Shown here in pieces: positions 10,801 to 25,900 of a stretch of 64,000 nucleotides of DNA. The translations under genes were made by a program, and so were the position numbers. The notes under the pieces were generated by a model that was not told where the DNA came from, did no database searches, and saw only the letters and a list, made by a program, of their open reading frames with translations. The DNA is taken from contig NW_004798139.1 in assembly GCF_000002075.1 (NCBI RefSeq), positions 125,334 to 189,333 on the forward strand, read 5' to 3'. The DNA comes from Aplysia californica. Lineage: Eukaryota > Mollusca > Gastropoda > Aplysiida > Aplysiidae. Position 1 is the first letter of the stretch. Each line of letters begins with the position of its first letter.

Positions 10801-13800
10801 TGTGCCGAATACATTTGTCAATTCCTGATTTGTTTGAGATATCCGTGCCTGACTGTTCATATTATTGACAAGAATCCCTTTGGATCTCCACCAGTGCCTT
10901 ACCTCTGACTCGGAGTCTGTGTCTGTATCACTGAGGTGCCTGAGGGCGCCGTCCCTCCAGTGTAGCTGGGCGGGGCACATGTCAGGGTGCAGTTTCACTC
11001 GAAGGTAGCTCTGGAACAACCTGGTCCTGTCGTGAAAGATTGTCAATATTTTATGCCCCAGTCAACACACATAAGGTTATTTACGAGATACGCTGCTTCA
11101 ACCCTACCTATTGTGATTACAGAAGTTTTATACCATCATTGAAACACAAATATAGGGTCATTTAGGAGGTATTGGTACCTGGAAACAATACTCTTATCTA
11201 AAAAAAATAATAATAATGATAATAATAATATTAATAATAATAACAACAACACTCAGCAACAACAATAATAATAATAACAAAAACAATAATAATAATAGTA
11301 TGTCCATCATGTACTGTTGACAACATTTAATATCCAAGGACGAAGGAAAGCAATGGTGTTTGGCACAAATATGCCAAATCGGATATTTTTGTATTTTGTT
11401 TTTAAAATCTTTGTTTCCTTTACTAGATCTTCCACAAGGTGTAATAAATAATACCTTGCTTAAGAAAACACTTCATATCCATCAAATAGATGTACAAAAA
11501 CTGGTGACGCGGTATACATTTTTATTGAATAAATTTTTTTTTGCGCTCCCCCTCCCTCCAAAAAAATCAGCTTGCGTGGACTTGGTCCATTTGCACCAGA
11601 CACTATTGATATTGAATATATTACAGCAGTATGCGCATCGGTCCACAAACCTGAAAGATTTTTCCGAGTCGAGGGACAACAAAATCTGTAGACATAAACC
11701 ACGCACTGACAAAGATTTTGTCTCAGAGCCACTCCTGTAGGTGATGGAGGAAGGCCATATGTCCAGTCTTGTCAGTGAGGACTGTGAGTTCACACAGGAC
11801 ATGTACACCTGGGGTAGAGCACAGAAATAGTTTTTCGTATCTCTGTAAAATTGTAGGTGTTTTACACCCACCATCGACACAATTTAGATAATTTAGAATG
11901 AGGGCTTCTTCAACCTCAACCAAAGGACATATGATATATACACACCTGAAGTGGAGAACAAAAACAGTCTTTGTTATATAATTATGATAATGTTATTGTT
12001 TTATGCCCTCATCGACAGATTTTAGATCATTTAGAAAGAAAGGTTTGTCTACCTCAATCACAGGACATATATACACCTGGAGTGAAGAACAGAAATAATT
12101 TTGGTAATTTGTAATTGTACTGAGAAGTGTTTAATGCTCCCATTAACACACTTTAGATCATTCAGAAGGAGAGAGCCAACCGAGGCGGAGGGGGACACAA
12201 CAACCCAACAGGCAAACAGAGATACTCCATTAAAATTTTTTTAAAACAAAATGATCTTACATCTTCCACATATAACAGCCAAGAGCCAAACCACTACATC
12301 ACAGACAGGGGGTTGTGAAAGAGTTTTTAAAGAACACCACTGTGCATTGTGCGAAAAGATACTTAAGTCACTGCAAAAATAGAACTTCTATTTTCTTTTT
12401 ATTTCTTTGATAGACACGAGATTCTTTTCATCCAGCAAATCTTATATCCGAAACAAGCAAACTAATTAAGGCAAAAACATGATACTGTATCAACTGAAAG
12501 ACATTTTCACATCATGTCCACTAGAAAGAATATTAAAAATCAAATATGAAAGAAAAAGTAAGGTCCATCCAAAAATATAGATTATTTTTTTTAGTTAAAA
12601 AAAACATCACCTTCGTCTAGTCAACCTGTGCATAATCTACTTAAAACCTGACTTTTCAATGAAAGTAATTTTAATCAACCACACAATTACATTTCTGGAA
12701 AAAGACTCCAAATGTACAGCAAAGACTCGAGTTTCCTTGAGGACCTTCCATTGACTGTTGGTCAGTTCCTTGACCTTTGACACAGCTCCAGCACCTACAC
12801 TGCTCAGGGACAGGTCCACCAGAGTCTGTCAAAGACATAAATTAGATCATTTAGGAGGCAGGCTGCTTCAGCAATATCTGTCTGGGCCAACAGGGGCACA
12901 TGAGATACAAAATCCCACAAGGGATATTAATAGTAAAAAATAAACCCTCCTCACTTGTGAATCAAACTAAAACCTTCTGCATTCAATAGCAAAGAGCCTA
13001 ATCATTATACCACAGACACCAATTGTCAATGATCATGTGCCAAAACAGTAATAAAAACTCCATATGTCAAAAGATTACATATCAATGCCATGTTCAAAAC
13101 TCAATGGTCATATAAAGTAAACCCTCTGTTCAAAACTCAATACTGCAATGATTGAATGCTAACACCATCTTTAAACTCAACATGTTAATGATCATGAGTC
13201 AACATCATGTTTAAAACAAATATCTCATTCATAGAGTTAAGCTGACCTTTTTACATTTTCAACAATAGTTTATTCTTATTAACGTTAATAACAATAAGCA
13301 GTATTTGCATGGCACATATATCCACTCAACAGCAACCTCCATGCACTTTAGTCTATATTACCCCACCAGACCCTAGTCCACCCAGAAGCATCCTCGACTT
13401 CCTAGGAAGCAGACAATGCCAGCAGCTGATTAATTAAGCACTCAAACACTAACAAACTAACAAGATCTTTTACTGTCTACAGCTGGGTACCCTTTCCCAT
13501 CTGGGTGAAGACTTAGTGAGGAAAATTTGTTTTAAAAAACCCCAAAAAACGTGTCCCCAAAGAAAAGCATTTTAGGCACCTGATGTGGTTTCAACCTAAG
13601 GTGCCTTGTTCAAAAGCCCAATAGCCTAACAACTAGACCACAAATGCCACAATTAAAATAAATACCCACAGCCAGATTGGTAGCATTTACCTTAAAATCA
13701 TTCATCAGCTCCAAGCCGTCTATGGGAAACAAGCTGAGGCTTTTCCTCCCTGTGTCCCAGCTGGGAACCTCAATGACTGTCACTCGACTCAGGGTGAGAA

Positions 13801-16800
13801 TCCTGCCCAAAAACTCTGGGAATTCTGTGCCCAGATGAAGCAGCCATGAGAAGACTTCTGGACCAATAACCTGTATGTATGATTGTGAGTTTGGGTGTTA
13901 GAGTTCACACTGTGAGTTTTATGTCTTCATTAACGCAAAATAGGTTACGTGCTCATATGACCATGTGTAGTTAAATAAATCAAGCAAACTTAAGTAAAAG
14001 GACAAGAGACATACAGGAAGTATCACCTTGGTAGGAATTTTACATACAAGCTTTTCTTAAACAAAAATTTTTTTTAAAAGAGGGTGGCCGAGTATCTCTT
14101 TTCCTCCATCTATTAAAAGTCACATTAAGGGAAAAATGACTTCATGTAAGTTTGACTGCTGAGTTGTAAATCTCTTACCAAACAAACTAGGTTATCAAGA
14201 TTTAAGAATTCAGGACTTAATTCTGTCTCCAGCAGGATGGTGGCACCAATATTTATGATGTGTCTGTTGGGCATTTCGGCATCACAAAATGAACACGTGA
14301 GTTTGATTCCTGTGCATGTGGGGGTGGGGGAAGGAGGAATTTTTATAGAGTATCTCCGACTTCCATCTCGAATGTTGTATCCCTCTCAGCCTCGGTTGGC
14401 CCTGACTGGTAGGGACAAAACAGCCTTCCCTTTAAATAATCTAAATAGGGTCAATGAGGGTGTAGAACTTCTACAATTACAATTTTAATAGGGTGGGGAG
14501 AACAGCCTTCACAGCTATCCAAACATCCCAAGATCGCTTCTCCGCAAAGACAAATAGAGAACCTCAAAGCCAAAGACATGGCAACATACAGACATCTATA
14601 CTAAAATAATTATTGGTATTGTCATAAATAGTAAAAATCACTTCTATAGCACCCACTCCCTAGGCGCTCCACAATAAAGCAAGATTTAAATCAACGTTTC
14701 AAGTAAACTGGCCCATTCAATGTATAATCCTGTTAAACTCAACAAACCTGTCGCTACATCCTCTTCAATTTTTTCTCAACCATTTGTAGGTATTCACATG
14801 GAATAAAAAAGGTTTGACTTTACAACTTTACCTTAAGGGAAAAAATTAAAGCAGGATGACAAAAAGAGAAAAAGTCCTTCAACTATTCACTGTGTCAAAA
14901 AAGAGGACAAAACAATTATGATTACTAATCCAACAATTCTTGACATGGCACGAGGGCTGAAAATTGTGACGATGCTGATGGCAAAGAGTACACACACCTG
15001 AACATCAAAAACTTGTGGTCTGTGAGACATATCAAAAGTGATATCTGGGTCAAGGACTTTTCGAACCAGAAAATTATTTTTTGCACCAGAACTCTCCAGC
15101 AAACCACTGCAAAAAGACAAAAGATACGAAGTAAGTGTTATTTTGGTAGAAATTTTACATATAAACTTTTCTTTAATGAGGGTGGCCTTGACCTTGACCA
15201 TCAATGATTTATTTATAGAGGCACCAGCCATCAGTAATGAGGGTGGTTTGAGTGTCTCCTTTCCTCCATCCACTAAAAACAATGCCTGAGGGAAATTTGT
15301 ATGAAATATTGCTTTTTAAAGTTAAAATTTTCCAGATATTTGTGTAAAAGGAAATAGTCCAGTCTAGAACTTTACAAGAAATATCAAGGTTTTTGGAAAA
15401 TTCTGGGTTGTTTTGTGACTGTTTTAGTTTCTTTATAGAGTGTGACTCCTAGTCCTACAAGGTTCAGCAGTCATAATTTTGCTTCTGATCACAAGCAACG
15501 CAACCAGACATTTTTGGTTGGAAGAAAATTTTTTAAAAAATTGTTTTATAGATTACGCAAATACAGTTGAACCTGATCCTGTGGCAACTTGTCCAAGATA
15601 TTCACCTTACGACCATTTACCACATACCCCTTGCCGATAAAAAAAGTCCCAGATGTCCACCTAAGAAAGCCACTTATCTCATGACAATGGATGGCTGTCC
15701 TGGATAATTTCAACTGAATTTATTATTTGACAGCTTTAAAAAAAAAATAATTCTGAATGAAAAATAAGGCCATAACAACACAAACAATATAAACTGAAAT
15801 TGAGCGTTCAGTCAGGGAAAAACGGGAAAAAGAACAAGAAAAATCGGAATATCATCATCTTGAGCGACTTAGATCAAGACTTAGTGGTAGGAGCTGAAGG
15901 CTATGGAATCAACCATTGCTTGGAACCGTCAGCATCTACACACTTTGAGATGTGCTTCTTTAGGGGACAGAGCGCTTATGGGGATGCCCCTTGTGCAGAG
16001 ATGTCGGTCCTTCACACAAGTAACACAAGTAACCTACTGTGAAGGACACCAAGCGTCTACTAACAAACAGGTCATTAACAGGTAGAAAGAACATACAGTC
16101 TAGCATACACATAGCGAAATCAGGGGTGACGCTGAAATTTTTTCATTACATTCATGTATCAGAACAAACTTGGGACCTGTAAATCTGTTTGCTATGCGCG
16201 TGTTTTGCTATGTGTGTGTTCACTATGTGTGTGCAAAACTGTACTTGCAAAGCTTACCTGTACTTTTTGTGACACTTGGAACGCCTGTCTGCGTCCAAAG
16301 CAAGTACGCTGGCACTGGGGTTTAGCAGCGACAACTTTGTACTCAGCATGGACATGTAGCACTGACCTGAAATGTCAACAGTTCATATCAATGGCATCTT
16401 GAAATGATTCTGCTTCCTCTTCCTTCCATTACTCTTTTTCTCAAAGCCTTAACTCTCCCACCTGCCCCACATTCTTTCACACTGGCATATCTGAAGAATA
16501 TATCAAAAAGCCGTACGAGTTGTATCCAGTATTCTCCTGTCTTTTAGTTTAAGTTTTCAGAAACAGTTTTACAGCACTTGCAACACAATAATGTGATACA
16601 AGTGCTGAATATAAGAGTTGTTACAAGAGAGTAACAAACAAAAAAGGAGGAGAGATAAGGAAGAAAGATGTTTAATATGAAAGAAGGAGCAAACCAAACC
16701 AGGGCACCCGCCAACCACTCACGTACATTTCATCACTGAGCAATTAGAGAGAGGTGAAAATAGGCAATCTCACTCACAAGTGTTAAATAGTATTACAGAC

Positions 16801-19800
16801 TCAAGCATTTTTCCTTACCCGAAACAAAAGCTGCCAGGTCAGCGCCTCTTTTGAGTTTCCTCGTAATAAGAGGACGGACCATACTCCACAGGGCTTGGAA
16901 CAGTTTTTCTTTATACTTTTTCTCCTATTCATTGATAGAATACAAAAATATAATATTAAAATTATCAAAAACTTAAAAGCACACAGAGGAACAAGTTCGG
17001 AATAATATATTTTTTAAAATATTTAAGAGCAATTCTGGAAGTTGATTTTAAATGAGTCTTGAACATTGGCCTGTGAAGAGACCAAATATAGCACAGGAGA
17101 CAGCTAGGTCACAATTGTCAACTGGCTAAAGTCAAACTTTCAAGAAATTGTCCTCGCAGTCAGTGCAAGATTTGTGAGTTGTGTCTCTATGTCCAACTAC
17201 CTCCTTTTATCTTTTATGCTTCTTTGTCTTCTTACTTTGCTGTTACCTGCACTTGCCACAGTCTTAGTCATAACATGCTTCTCTTAAATTCAAACTAACA
17301 AACAATCTCATCACAATCTAGTAGTAAGTTAAAGGCTACTTAAACAAAACACTCACCACATGTTTATTTCATTATAGATGTAAAGTAAAAACACACATTC
17401 CATCATTCCAGGTCCTTTTATGTTCAAAATAGGTCCAAACTTGCAAAGCAATATCCTTCAGTTCTATTAGCAGATATACACATCAAAGTACCAGTCTACG
17501 TAAAAAATAGGGTATTTATTATTTTGTTACTAAAAAAAGCATGATTTGATTTTTTGCGCAACTGAGAAGGAATAAATCCGTTACAGTCTCCCTAAAGCTT
17601 ACAGTGTTATTGCTGCTTCCTGTACTAGAGGGTAGAACGGTAGGCTGGGGTGTTGAGTCAAGTGAGAGGAAATGATTCCTGCTTCTTTTCCACAAGGGAA
17701 CAGAGTCCTGGCCGTCACCAACTGCTGGAGATTCTCCAGAAAACTTCCACTTGAACTGTTTGGCTAAACAAAACATTGAATAAACACTAATAATTCAATA
17801 AATAACTATGCATTAAAAAGGAAAGCAAATCAAAAGGAATGGCATTTCTATTTGAACTGATGAGTAAATATGTTGTTGTTATCGATCCAGGATGAGTAAA
17901 TATAAAAGAAGAAAAATGCTTCTGTTTCTCTTCTCTTTTTAAAATGTTTGAAACCCCAGGATCAATAACCATTATATATTTTGTAAATACAGTCAAAATT
18001 GCTCAAGACGGTCAACTATTGGTCAAGGAGTAAAGATTCTCTCTTAGAGAAGTAAACAACAACTTGGACAGTCTCATATCTATACCAAAAAATGCGAATG
18101 GGGAGTAGGATGTGGTTATTTGTCCAGGTGATTGTTTTAGACAGGTGCCCATTAGAGCAAATTTGACTGTATTGCATATTCTCATTTAGTCTCAATACCT
18201 GCCCAAGTGAAGTTGAGGGTGGTGTATGTTGTATGTGTGTGTTTGGCGTGGGGAGGGGGGGGGGTGGCAAACTGTCTTCATGCTGACATCATTGTGTTGA
18301 CAGAAGGGTACCAAAAATTAGCCTAAGACAAGACATTGAGTAAACTGTTAAAAGAAACATATTTACCTATGTCAAAAGGCTGAGCAATGTGCAACGGATC
18401 AAAGTCCAGAAGTTTTCTCTGCGAAACATTACATCAAGCAGAAAGTTTAAGATGTAATCATTCCAAAGTAGGCGTCATCAAACTTTTTTTCAGATTGGAA
18501 GGATAACTCAGAGAATGCTGAGTGTAGGCCGAAAAACTATTTTGTTAACTACAATATACTGCATACATAAAAAATAAAGTCAACTAGTCTATTCATTGTG
18601 ATTTATCAATAAACAAAAAACAAATAAATAAATAAATAAAAACAATCCATAATTAATTTGCTAAGCAGAGTTCAATGAAGCGGTTAAACCATTTTTGGGT
18701 ACTAAGTCCTGAGCATGTTACAAACACATCTTCAAAGTTTTTGGAGGTTTTTTAAAATCCGAAATGGCACCAGGCCAGATGAAATGATCTCACATGCAAG
18801 ATCTGGCCCACAGCTCGTAGTTTGATGACACCTGTTCTAACACAAAAATGTTGTAATGTTGTGCTGAACTTATTCAAAAAGTTATTAGTAAACAATGAGG
18901 GACAGTCACTGAATTCAAACAAGGTTGCTAGGTCCAAAAACCCTCCCAAACTGTAAATATTAAATCTCTAGAAAATTATGCAAAATATAGGTAGCAAAAA
19001 ATTCTGAATTTGACACAAAATGACACAAAAAGCTACATTTTCTATCAAGTCGTTAAAGTTCATAAATGTGGCTAGAAAACCACAAAAAAAGTAATTCTTC
19101 TTCTCTAGGTGATTCAAATGTAGCCGAATTATAATTGTTATACTTACCATCCCAGCTTTAGAGTTGTCTGCCTCCTTTTTCAGTTGTGGTTTCATCAAAA
19201 CAGGCTTCATGTCTTTATTGATGATGGCATCTGGCTTCTCATTATTATGGATGACAATATCTGGTTGTATCTTTTCAACCCTTCCGTTGTCATTTTTCTT
19301 CGCCCGTTTTTTCAGTAATTTTCGTATGTCTTGTGAGGACTCAGCCGACCCAGTGGCACGAGGCGGCTCATTACTGGACAGTGTTCCTCCGTTGACAAAT
19401 TTCTTTGAGACTTTGGGGTATATTTCTCCTTCTTGAGGATTCTTTAGAACATTCTTGACGACCGACCTTTCACCGAGATCAGAATAAGCTTTGGTTAGAC
19501 TTTTCTGCTCCTCCAAGGGTCGCCCGTCTATAATGTCAAAACTTCTTCGAGATTCAGGCTGGGCAGGACCAGCTTCTGGTACCAGCTGTAGCCGAGATAA
19601 GAGAGTTTTACTTACATCCACAGACGCCGGTTCTTCCCTATTCCACTGGTCTTCCATGCTGTTTATTTTGTGTTGATCGATTAACTTACCGACCAGTGCA
19701 GCTATCTCTTTTTTACCAAGGCTTTGTCCATAGGCTGGCTGATCATTTCCAGCACTGACCTGGCCTCCTTTGTCAACATGGGGGGCTTCAGATTTTGAAG

Positions 19801-22800
19801 TTAGAGGAATCCCACTCTGTTTGAGCCTGCTGTCATGTCTCAAAGGTTTTTGGACAAAATCTTCAGAGATGAATTTGCTCTGTCTCTGCAAAGGTGAATA
19901 AAACTTAGTCTGCAATGTTTTAAAGAGAAGAGACAAAGAAAATCTTGCATCATGAAGTCATAAAGCCTGAAATACTTTTTAAAAATGAAAGAAAAGCATA
20001 CTTATAATCTTCTCAAACTATTGAAAGGAAATATAAATAATAATTGTGTACTGGAAATTTTTCATTAACGCACTGCTTAATTTACTGGTCCAGCTCCCAT
20101 AAAAAGAAAATGTGAAGAGCAGTAAAAACTTTCTATAACACTATTTGATCAAAAAGGTCACCAAAAATAATAAAATGTCACAATAACGAAGGTCCAAGAT
20201 TAACCCTTAGATTCCGGGACAACTACTGACACTATCCTGCATTATTGGGGGTTTTTCCCCTTGTTTTCCTCATGAATCTTGCCTGAACAACAGTTGTATC
20301 CTCATGTACCATAATCATCTTCATTCTTTTCGAAAAATATTGCTGGGTGATATATGCTTACAGCTTGAAACTTATCTTTTTTATGCTGAAAATGCTAACA
20401 TTTACATTCATTTTAAACTAAACTTGCTGCAACAAATCAGGGAATAGGCTTGTAAGAATTAAAAACAATGAAACAGCTTACATTTGCCGACTGAGAAGAT
20501 CGTTTGATCTCCCCACCTTTGACCATCAGGAGTGCTGGATCATCTATTGACACTGTTGCTCCTAACAGTGATGAGAACAGTGACAACTTTGACTCTGCAG
20601 TTAAATCTGTAAAAAAAAGAAGAAAAGAAAGTTTCCTTAACTCTATGACGACCAAACAATTCACCTGACTTGGCTGTTAGCTCTGATGTATCAATGAAGT
20701 CCAAGCCACTTTCACCTGTTAAATTAATTCCTTTCTGTCAATAGGCGAAAAAAGGCCTAGAAAGAAATAGGGACAGTTTGACTCCATAGTAAAAAGTAAA
20801 ACTGTTCCCACACCCGACCCAGATATTGGGGATTGCTTTGTTAGTGAGACAACCTCCTGGGCCTTCGGCATATTGTGGTAGGATGGCCAATTCCTTTCCA
20901 CGCCGCCTTTACTTCCCCAACTCGAAGTCAGGTACCCATTACTGCTGGGTGGGCAGGAGGGGGAAAAAAATCTGTCTGAACCGAGGCTCGAACCCAGACT
21001 TTCCGCTTCGGAGACGAGCACACTCACCGCTCCACCACCGCACCCTCTATAGAAAAGAATATATATATATATTTTTTATTTGAATTTTAGCTATTCTAAG
21101 AAGGTGGGGAGTCTAAGGGAGCTTCTTTACATCTATGACAAACAACATGAACGAATGATTTTACAAGAAATGAACAAATATATCCTTCATACGCCCAAAC
21201 TTGTTGACAAAACGATCGATCTTGAGCTTGATCTTCTTCTGACTAGAAATCAGCGTCAGAATTATGTCCAAATTCATTACGTTTTTTATAAATTCATAAC
21301 TGATAGGAAGAGGTAAAGAGAGACATTTCATGTGGGTGATCACACAGTGCGCACAATGGAGTATGACGCGGCTAGAATTTAAGGAGAAAATGCAGCTGAG
21401 CATTCTGAGTCCACTATTGAAAGATTTTGATTTTTTCCCCATGGAAACGAGGGAGAGGTGCAGGTGACTGACGTTATTCTGTCACATGCATTCAGGCTTA
21501 TATTCCTGTTTTGTTCATGGACTACAGATGCAGAAAGCTGCTGAAAAGCATGGTTACTCTTATAATCTACAAGTCCATTTTATGCTAATCTATAAAACTT
21601 AACTGGCATCTGTGCTGTAGTGGTTAGACTCTTTAGAGGGAGCTCTCATGGTCAAGAGGTTACGGTGTTCACCTCTCACTCAATAGGTCCTGAGTTCAAT
21701 TATATTGCACCTCCTATTCTGCTCTCTAACAATGTTCTGTTGTCTACTTTCATCTCCACTTTCTGCCCCCATCCCCTCACCTCCTTTGCCCCCTCCTCTG
21801 GGCTCTTGACTCTTTCTGAAGCCTTCTACTGCTATTCCTTGGCTCCTTCTTACTGCTGTCTTTCAGTAACACCTTTGATCTTAGGGTAGGCAAGATCTAA
21901 CATCTAGCATTCTCGGATAAGGACGAAAAATCTCGGAGGTTGCACGTGCAAATTGCACACGTTAAAGATCCCTTGGTGGTCCAAATCGATAAAAGTAGGC
22001 CTCGGCCACCACCCAGGCATGTTTAATGTGCTCCGCACCCTTATACAACCAAATGTGGTTGCGAGTGCCGTAAAACAATTAGAAAAAAAAAAGACTTTAG
22101 CAATTACACACAAAAGATGAGGAATTTTAAAAAAATTAAATATCTTCATATGCCTACAGGGATGTTGCATCCCATTCAGTCTGGTTTGGTCCTGACAGGT
22201 AGGGTCAAAGGAATCTACCTCCTTAAAGATCATACTTGTGTTGTTGCCTGCATAATATATTTACAATTACAATAGAATTAATACTGTCACTTAAAACAGA
22301 AACATAGTATTAACCAAAATCATGTTAAGCAACAATAAGTTGTTTCTTTTTCATACAATAACTTCTGAGCCTACTTTCAAGTCAAAGATTTACAAATAAT
22401 ATTTAAATGCATATTCATCGATTATACATGTCAATTTTAAACTCCAATTGAAAGAGGTGGGCATTTTCACTTAAAACAGTTGATATTTTATTACTTTGAT
22501 TTGAGCCAAAGTCATATACGTACTGGATTGTTCTTTCAACAAAAAAAAACACTCGATGGCTAACACTGACTACTCACTATAGTTCAAAAGAGAGTTGAAA
22601 GGGACAGAACCATCAGGGCCAGGGCATGGAAGGCTTTTGCTGCTTCCATTGACACACTGAGGAGAAAGAAATAGTCCAACCTGCTCAAAAGACCACCAGT
22701 CCAAGACAATCACCAGTACACACAACAACTTCACCCCCCCCCCCCCCCCCCCCAGCCCTCTCCTCCTCATAAGTCTGGTTAATTGAAGTACATGAAATTT

Positions 22801-22897
22801 CTCTATTTATCTATACTATAACATTATCCAACTGAGCATTTTTGAGTCTCCCAAGACTGTTTAACTTGGCTGTGTCTTCACTCAACTAACCATGCTA

Positions 22898-22983
<86 letters not shown>

Positions 22984-25900
22984 TAGTGTAATAGTAATAA
23001 CAATAATAATAATAATTGCATTTATGCAATGCATATTCATGCTTTACAGAATGCCTATGCATTTTATAACAATTGTTACCCAAGTAGACCCTAGAACTCC
23101 AACTCAGAAAAATTCTCAGCTTTGTAAGAAGCACAGAGTGTGCATTTTACTTGAAGACACTGTGATGCACTCTTAACTTAAGTAAGCCTAACCACTCACC
23201 TCCTGACCCCCGACTACAAATGTCGAGTCATTCCAGTCAAGGCCTACTCCTGAGCTGAGATTGAAGGAGCACAGGCGCACACCTGACAAAGCACATACCT
23301 TCTGCAGCAAGCCCTTTGGGTTTTCCCAGGCAGCTTTGAAGAATTCAACCTGATTTTTAAAAGAGTTCAAATATGTATTCGAACAGCACCCAAAAAGGTA
23401 AAATGACATCAAAATTGAAAGCAGTTGTCAGCCGTATAAAAACTGATGCTAGCTCAAAAAGTTAAGCAAAAATGTGTAAACAATAGCTCAGCTTGTATGT
23501 ATCCTCTGAAAGGGATGCCCACCCACCAGCATTTGTTTTAGTAATCAGCTATTAAAAAATTAGTAAGCTGGCTTTAAAATTCGTATTAAGGCCATGGATA
23601 GTCTTCTTCCATGGGGTGTCAAGGAGAGAGGCTGTAGCCAAGCAAGTATAAATGTAACGTAGACTACAGTGTGATGAAAGAAAAAGAGGTCCTTGCCTTG
23701 CACCTACCTCAGCTAATTGTTTCAAGTTTCAAACAATGATCCATTTTTTGAAAAATTCTCCCATTGGTCTAGGATGTCACCAACAACAAAAAAGGGGCAA
23801 GGATTTTCTAATACCTTGTCAATCTAATGTTTGCCTTACTCCTGGCTTTGCGACTTCTAAAGTCTTATGTTTTTCTCAGGGAAAAGTGGCACTGAGTGAC
23901 TAGAACGGCTCAATGCAGAGAGGGTGTTAATACTGTTAAAGTTAGACAGCTGTATGTGAAGCAGTGATGAAGACTGTCCGGGTCTGGTAGTTTTTCTCTT
24001 CTTATTCATGGGGAAGGTTGGCAGTGGGTTGTGGTAGCCCAAATTTGTTTAAGAATTAGAATCAGGTGTATTATGATCATACTTTCAGAGAATTTAATTA
24101 AAATTTATGGAGGGAAGCGCTTTTCTGACAGGGAAATTGCTTTCTGAATATTTTTTTAATAGGATTAAATCAATTTGATTAATCAAAGAATTCATTAATA
24201 TCAATATTAGTCACAAAGTATCATTGAGAGAAAAAAGCAATAAATTGTCAGATTTGAAGATTATTAACTGATTGAACACATGATTTTGAGCACATTTTCG
24301 AGGATTTTTGGGGGGGATGCGAAATCTTTACTTGTCAATATGACCTATAGAATTTACACACTTTTAGTACAACAAAATATTTTTAAAATTTACTCCACAC
24401 AGTTCACAACAATAAGATATATACTTCTTAACCCTATCCGTACGTCATGTTTTACTATCACATCCATACAACATGGGGAACTATGCGCAACCACTTTCCA
24501 AACAGGAACTTTACTCGTTAATCCGATCCGTACGCTTTGCATAGCAGTCTGTCAAAAAGATTTTTAGAGATATACTGAAAGTTTCAAAGAGATCTTCGTA
24601 CTAGAAGTATTCTAAAATGTGAAGAATACAACCCCATGGGTACAAAATGACCCCAGGGCGTACGAATAGGGTTAAAAAAATGTTGTGTTCCTTACCCTAT
24701 CGTTACTGACATCAAAATGAACAATGAGTCTTCGGGAAACCGTCAGTAGCTTGGCCATTGACTCCTCCACCTCATGGGGCAACAGACCTTCTGTCAGCTC
24801 ACTCAGACCATTCAGCAAACAAGCGTTGTAGTTGACCTGAGATATAAAGTCACGGCACTGAGCTGAGATATAAGTTTCTGGGGATTTGGGATTGTTTTTG
24901 GTTTTTTTAAGTTTTAGCCAGAGATCTCGACCTATGGCACTTGCAATACAAATAGGTCACATAAGTACCGAAGATTAGGTCTTTCTAATATATAACAGGA
25001 GTAAATTCCATCTCAAGATTTATGTTCTATTCATAAAAAATAACTTAAGACTGTGCCTAGTAAAACTAAACAATTGGAGGAACGGCTTTTTCAACAGCTG
25101 CTCCCTCAGTGAGGAATTCCCTCTCACTACATTTAAGAAAGGCACCTACTTTGACCACATTTAAATGAGGTCTAAAGACACATTTATTTAAATCCCATTG
25201 TATTAACTAATTTGATTCTTCTTCCAACAACAAGTATGATATGTAGAATCAGTGGTTGTTTTTTTATGTATGTGTTTTTTGTCAAAATGCAGTTGTATAT
25301 ATGTATCTGAAAAAATCGTTGAATTTTGGAAGGGCACATTACATTTATTTTATTCCTGTAATATTTGATATTTTATTACTCTTTTATACTAATTATACAT
25401 AAATTTCATTACCCCTCTCAGAGTAACTTAGAAACAACGTGCATATATCGTCACTGCCATTCAATATTGTAGGATATCAAAATATGCCAGAAAAATGAAA
25501 GTATGTTGTAAAGTTTGATGAGGCACATCAATTGGTCCTCGTCTCATTCCTCTTCTTAGAATAGTAACAGATTTTGCTTAATGTAACATTTTGTACTAAG
25601 ATAATGTACTGAGCGGAATAAAACAGTTTGTTGTTTCTCCTGAAAACCTCATACTTTGACATACGACAATGATGAATGGCAACGACATACACTTGAGCCA
25701 CTCACTGCTGATTGCGACAGAACTAAGGAAACAGCTGATTCAAGGAATTCTCCAGGGCCAGGGACAGCCACAAACACATTTGTCAACTTTTCTTCCCTTA
25801 AGCGTTGTTCACATCTAAATGCATCATCAGCATCTGTAAATGTCATACACCAAAAAAAAAAAGGGTTAAAAACACAAGGTTAACAAGACAAAAGCTGGAA

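Noticed and set aside
15800-16042. 80-codon plus-strand frame
   Set aside because: No splice context, no recognisable domain, and antisense in an intron of the large gene; I saw no sign of coding constraint.
19164-19436. 90-codon plus-strand frame with hydrophobic stretches
   Set aside because: It is the antisense shadow of the 246-residue exon.
20980-21045. tRNA gene on the minus strand
   Set aside because: The same reasoning applies: it is the head of a SINE.
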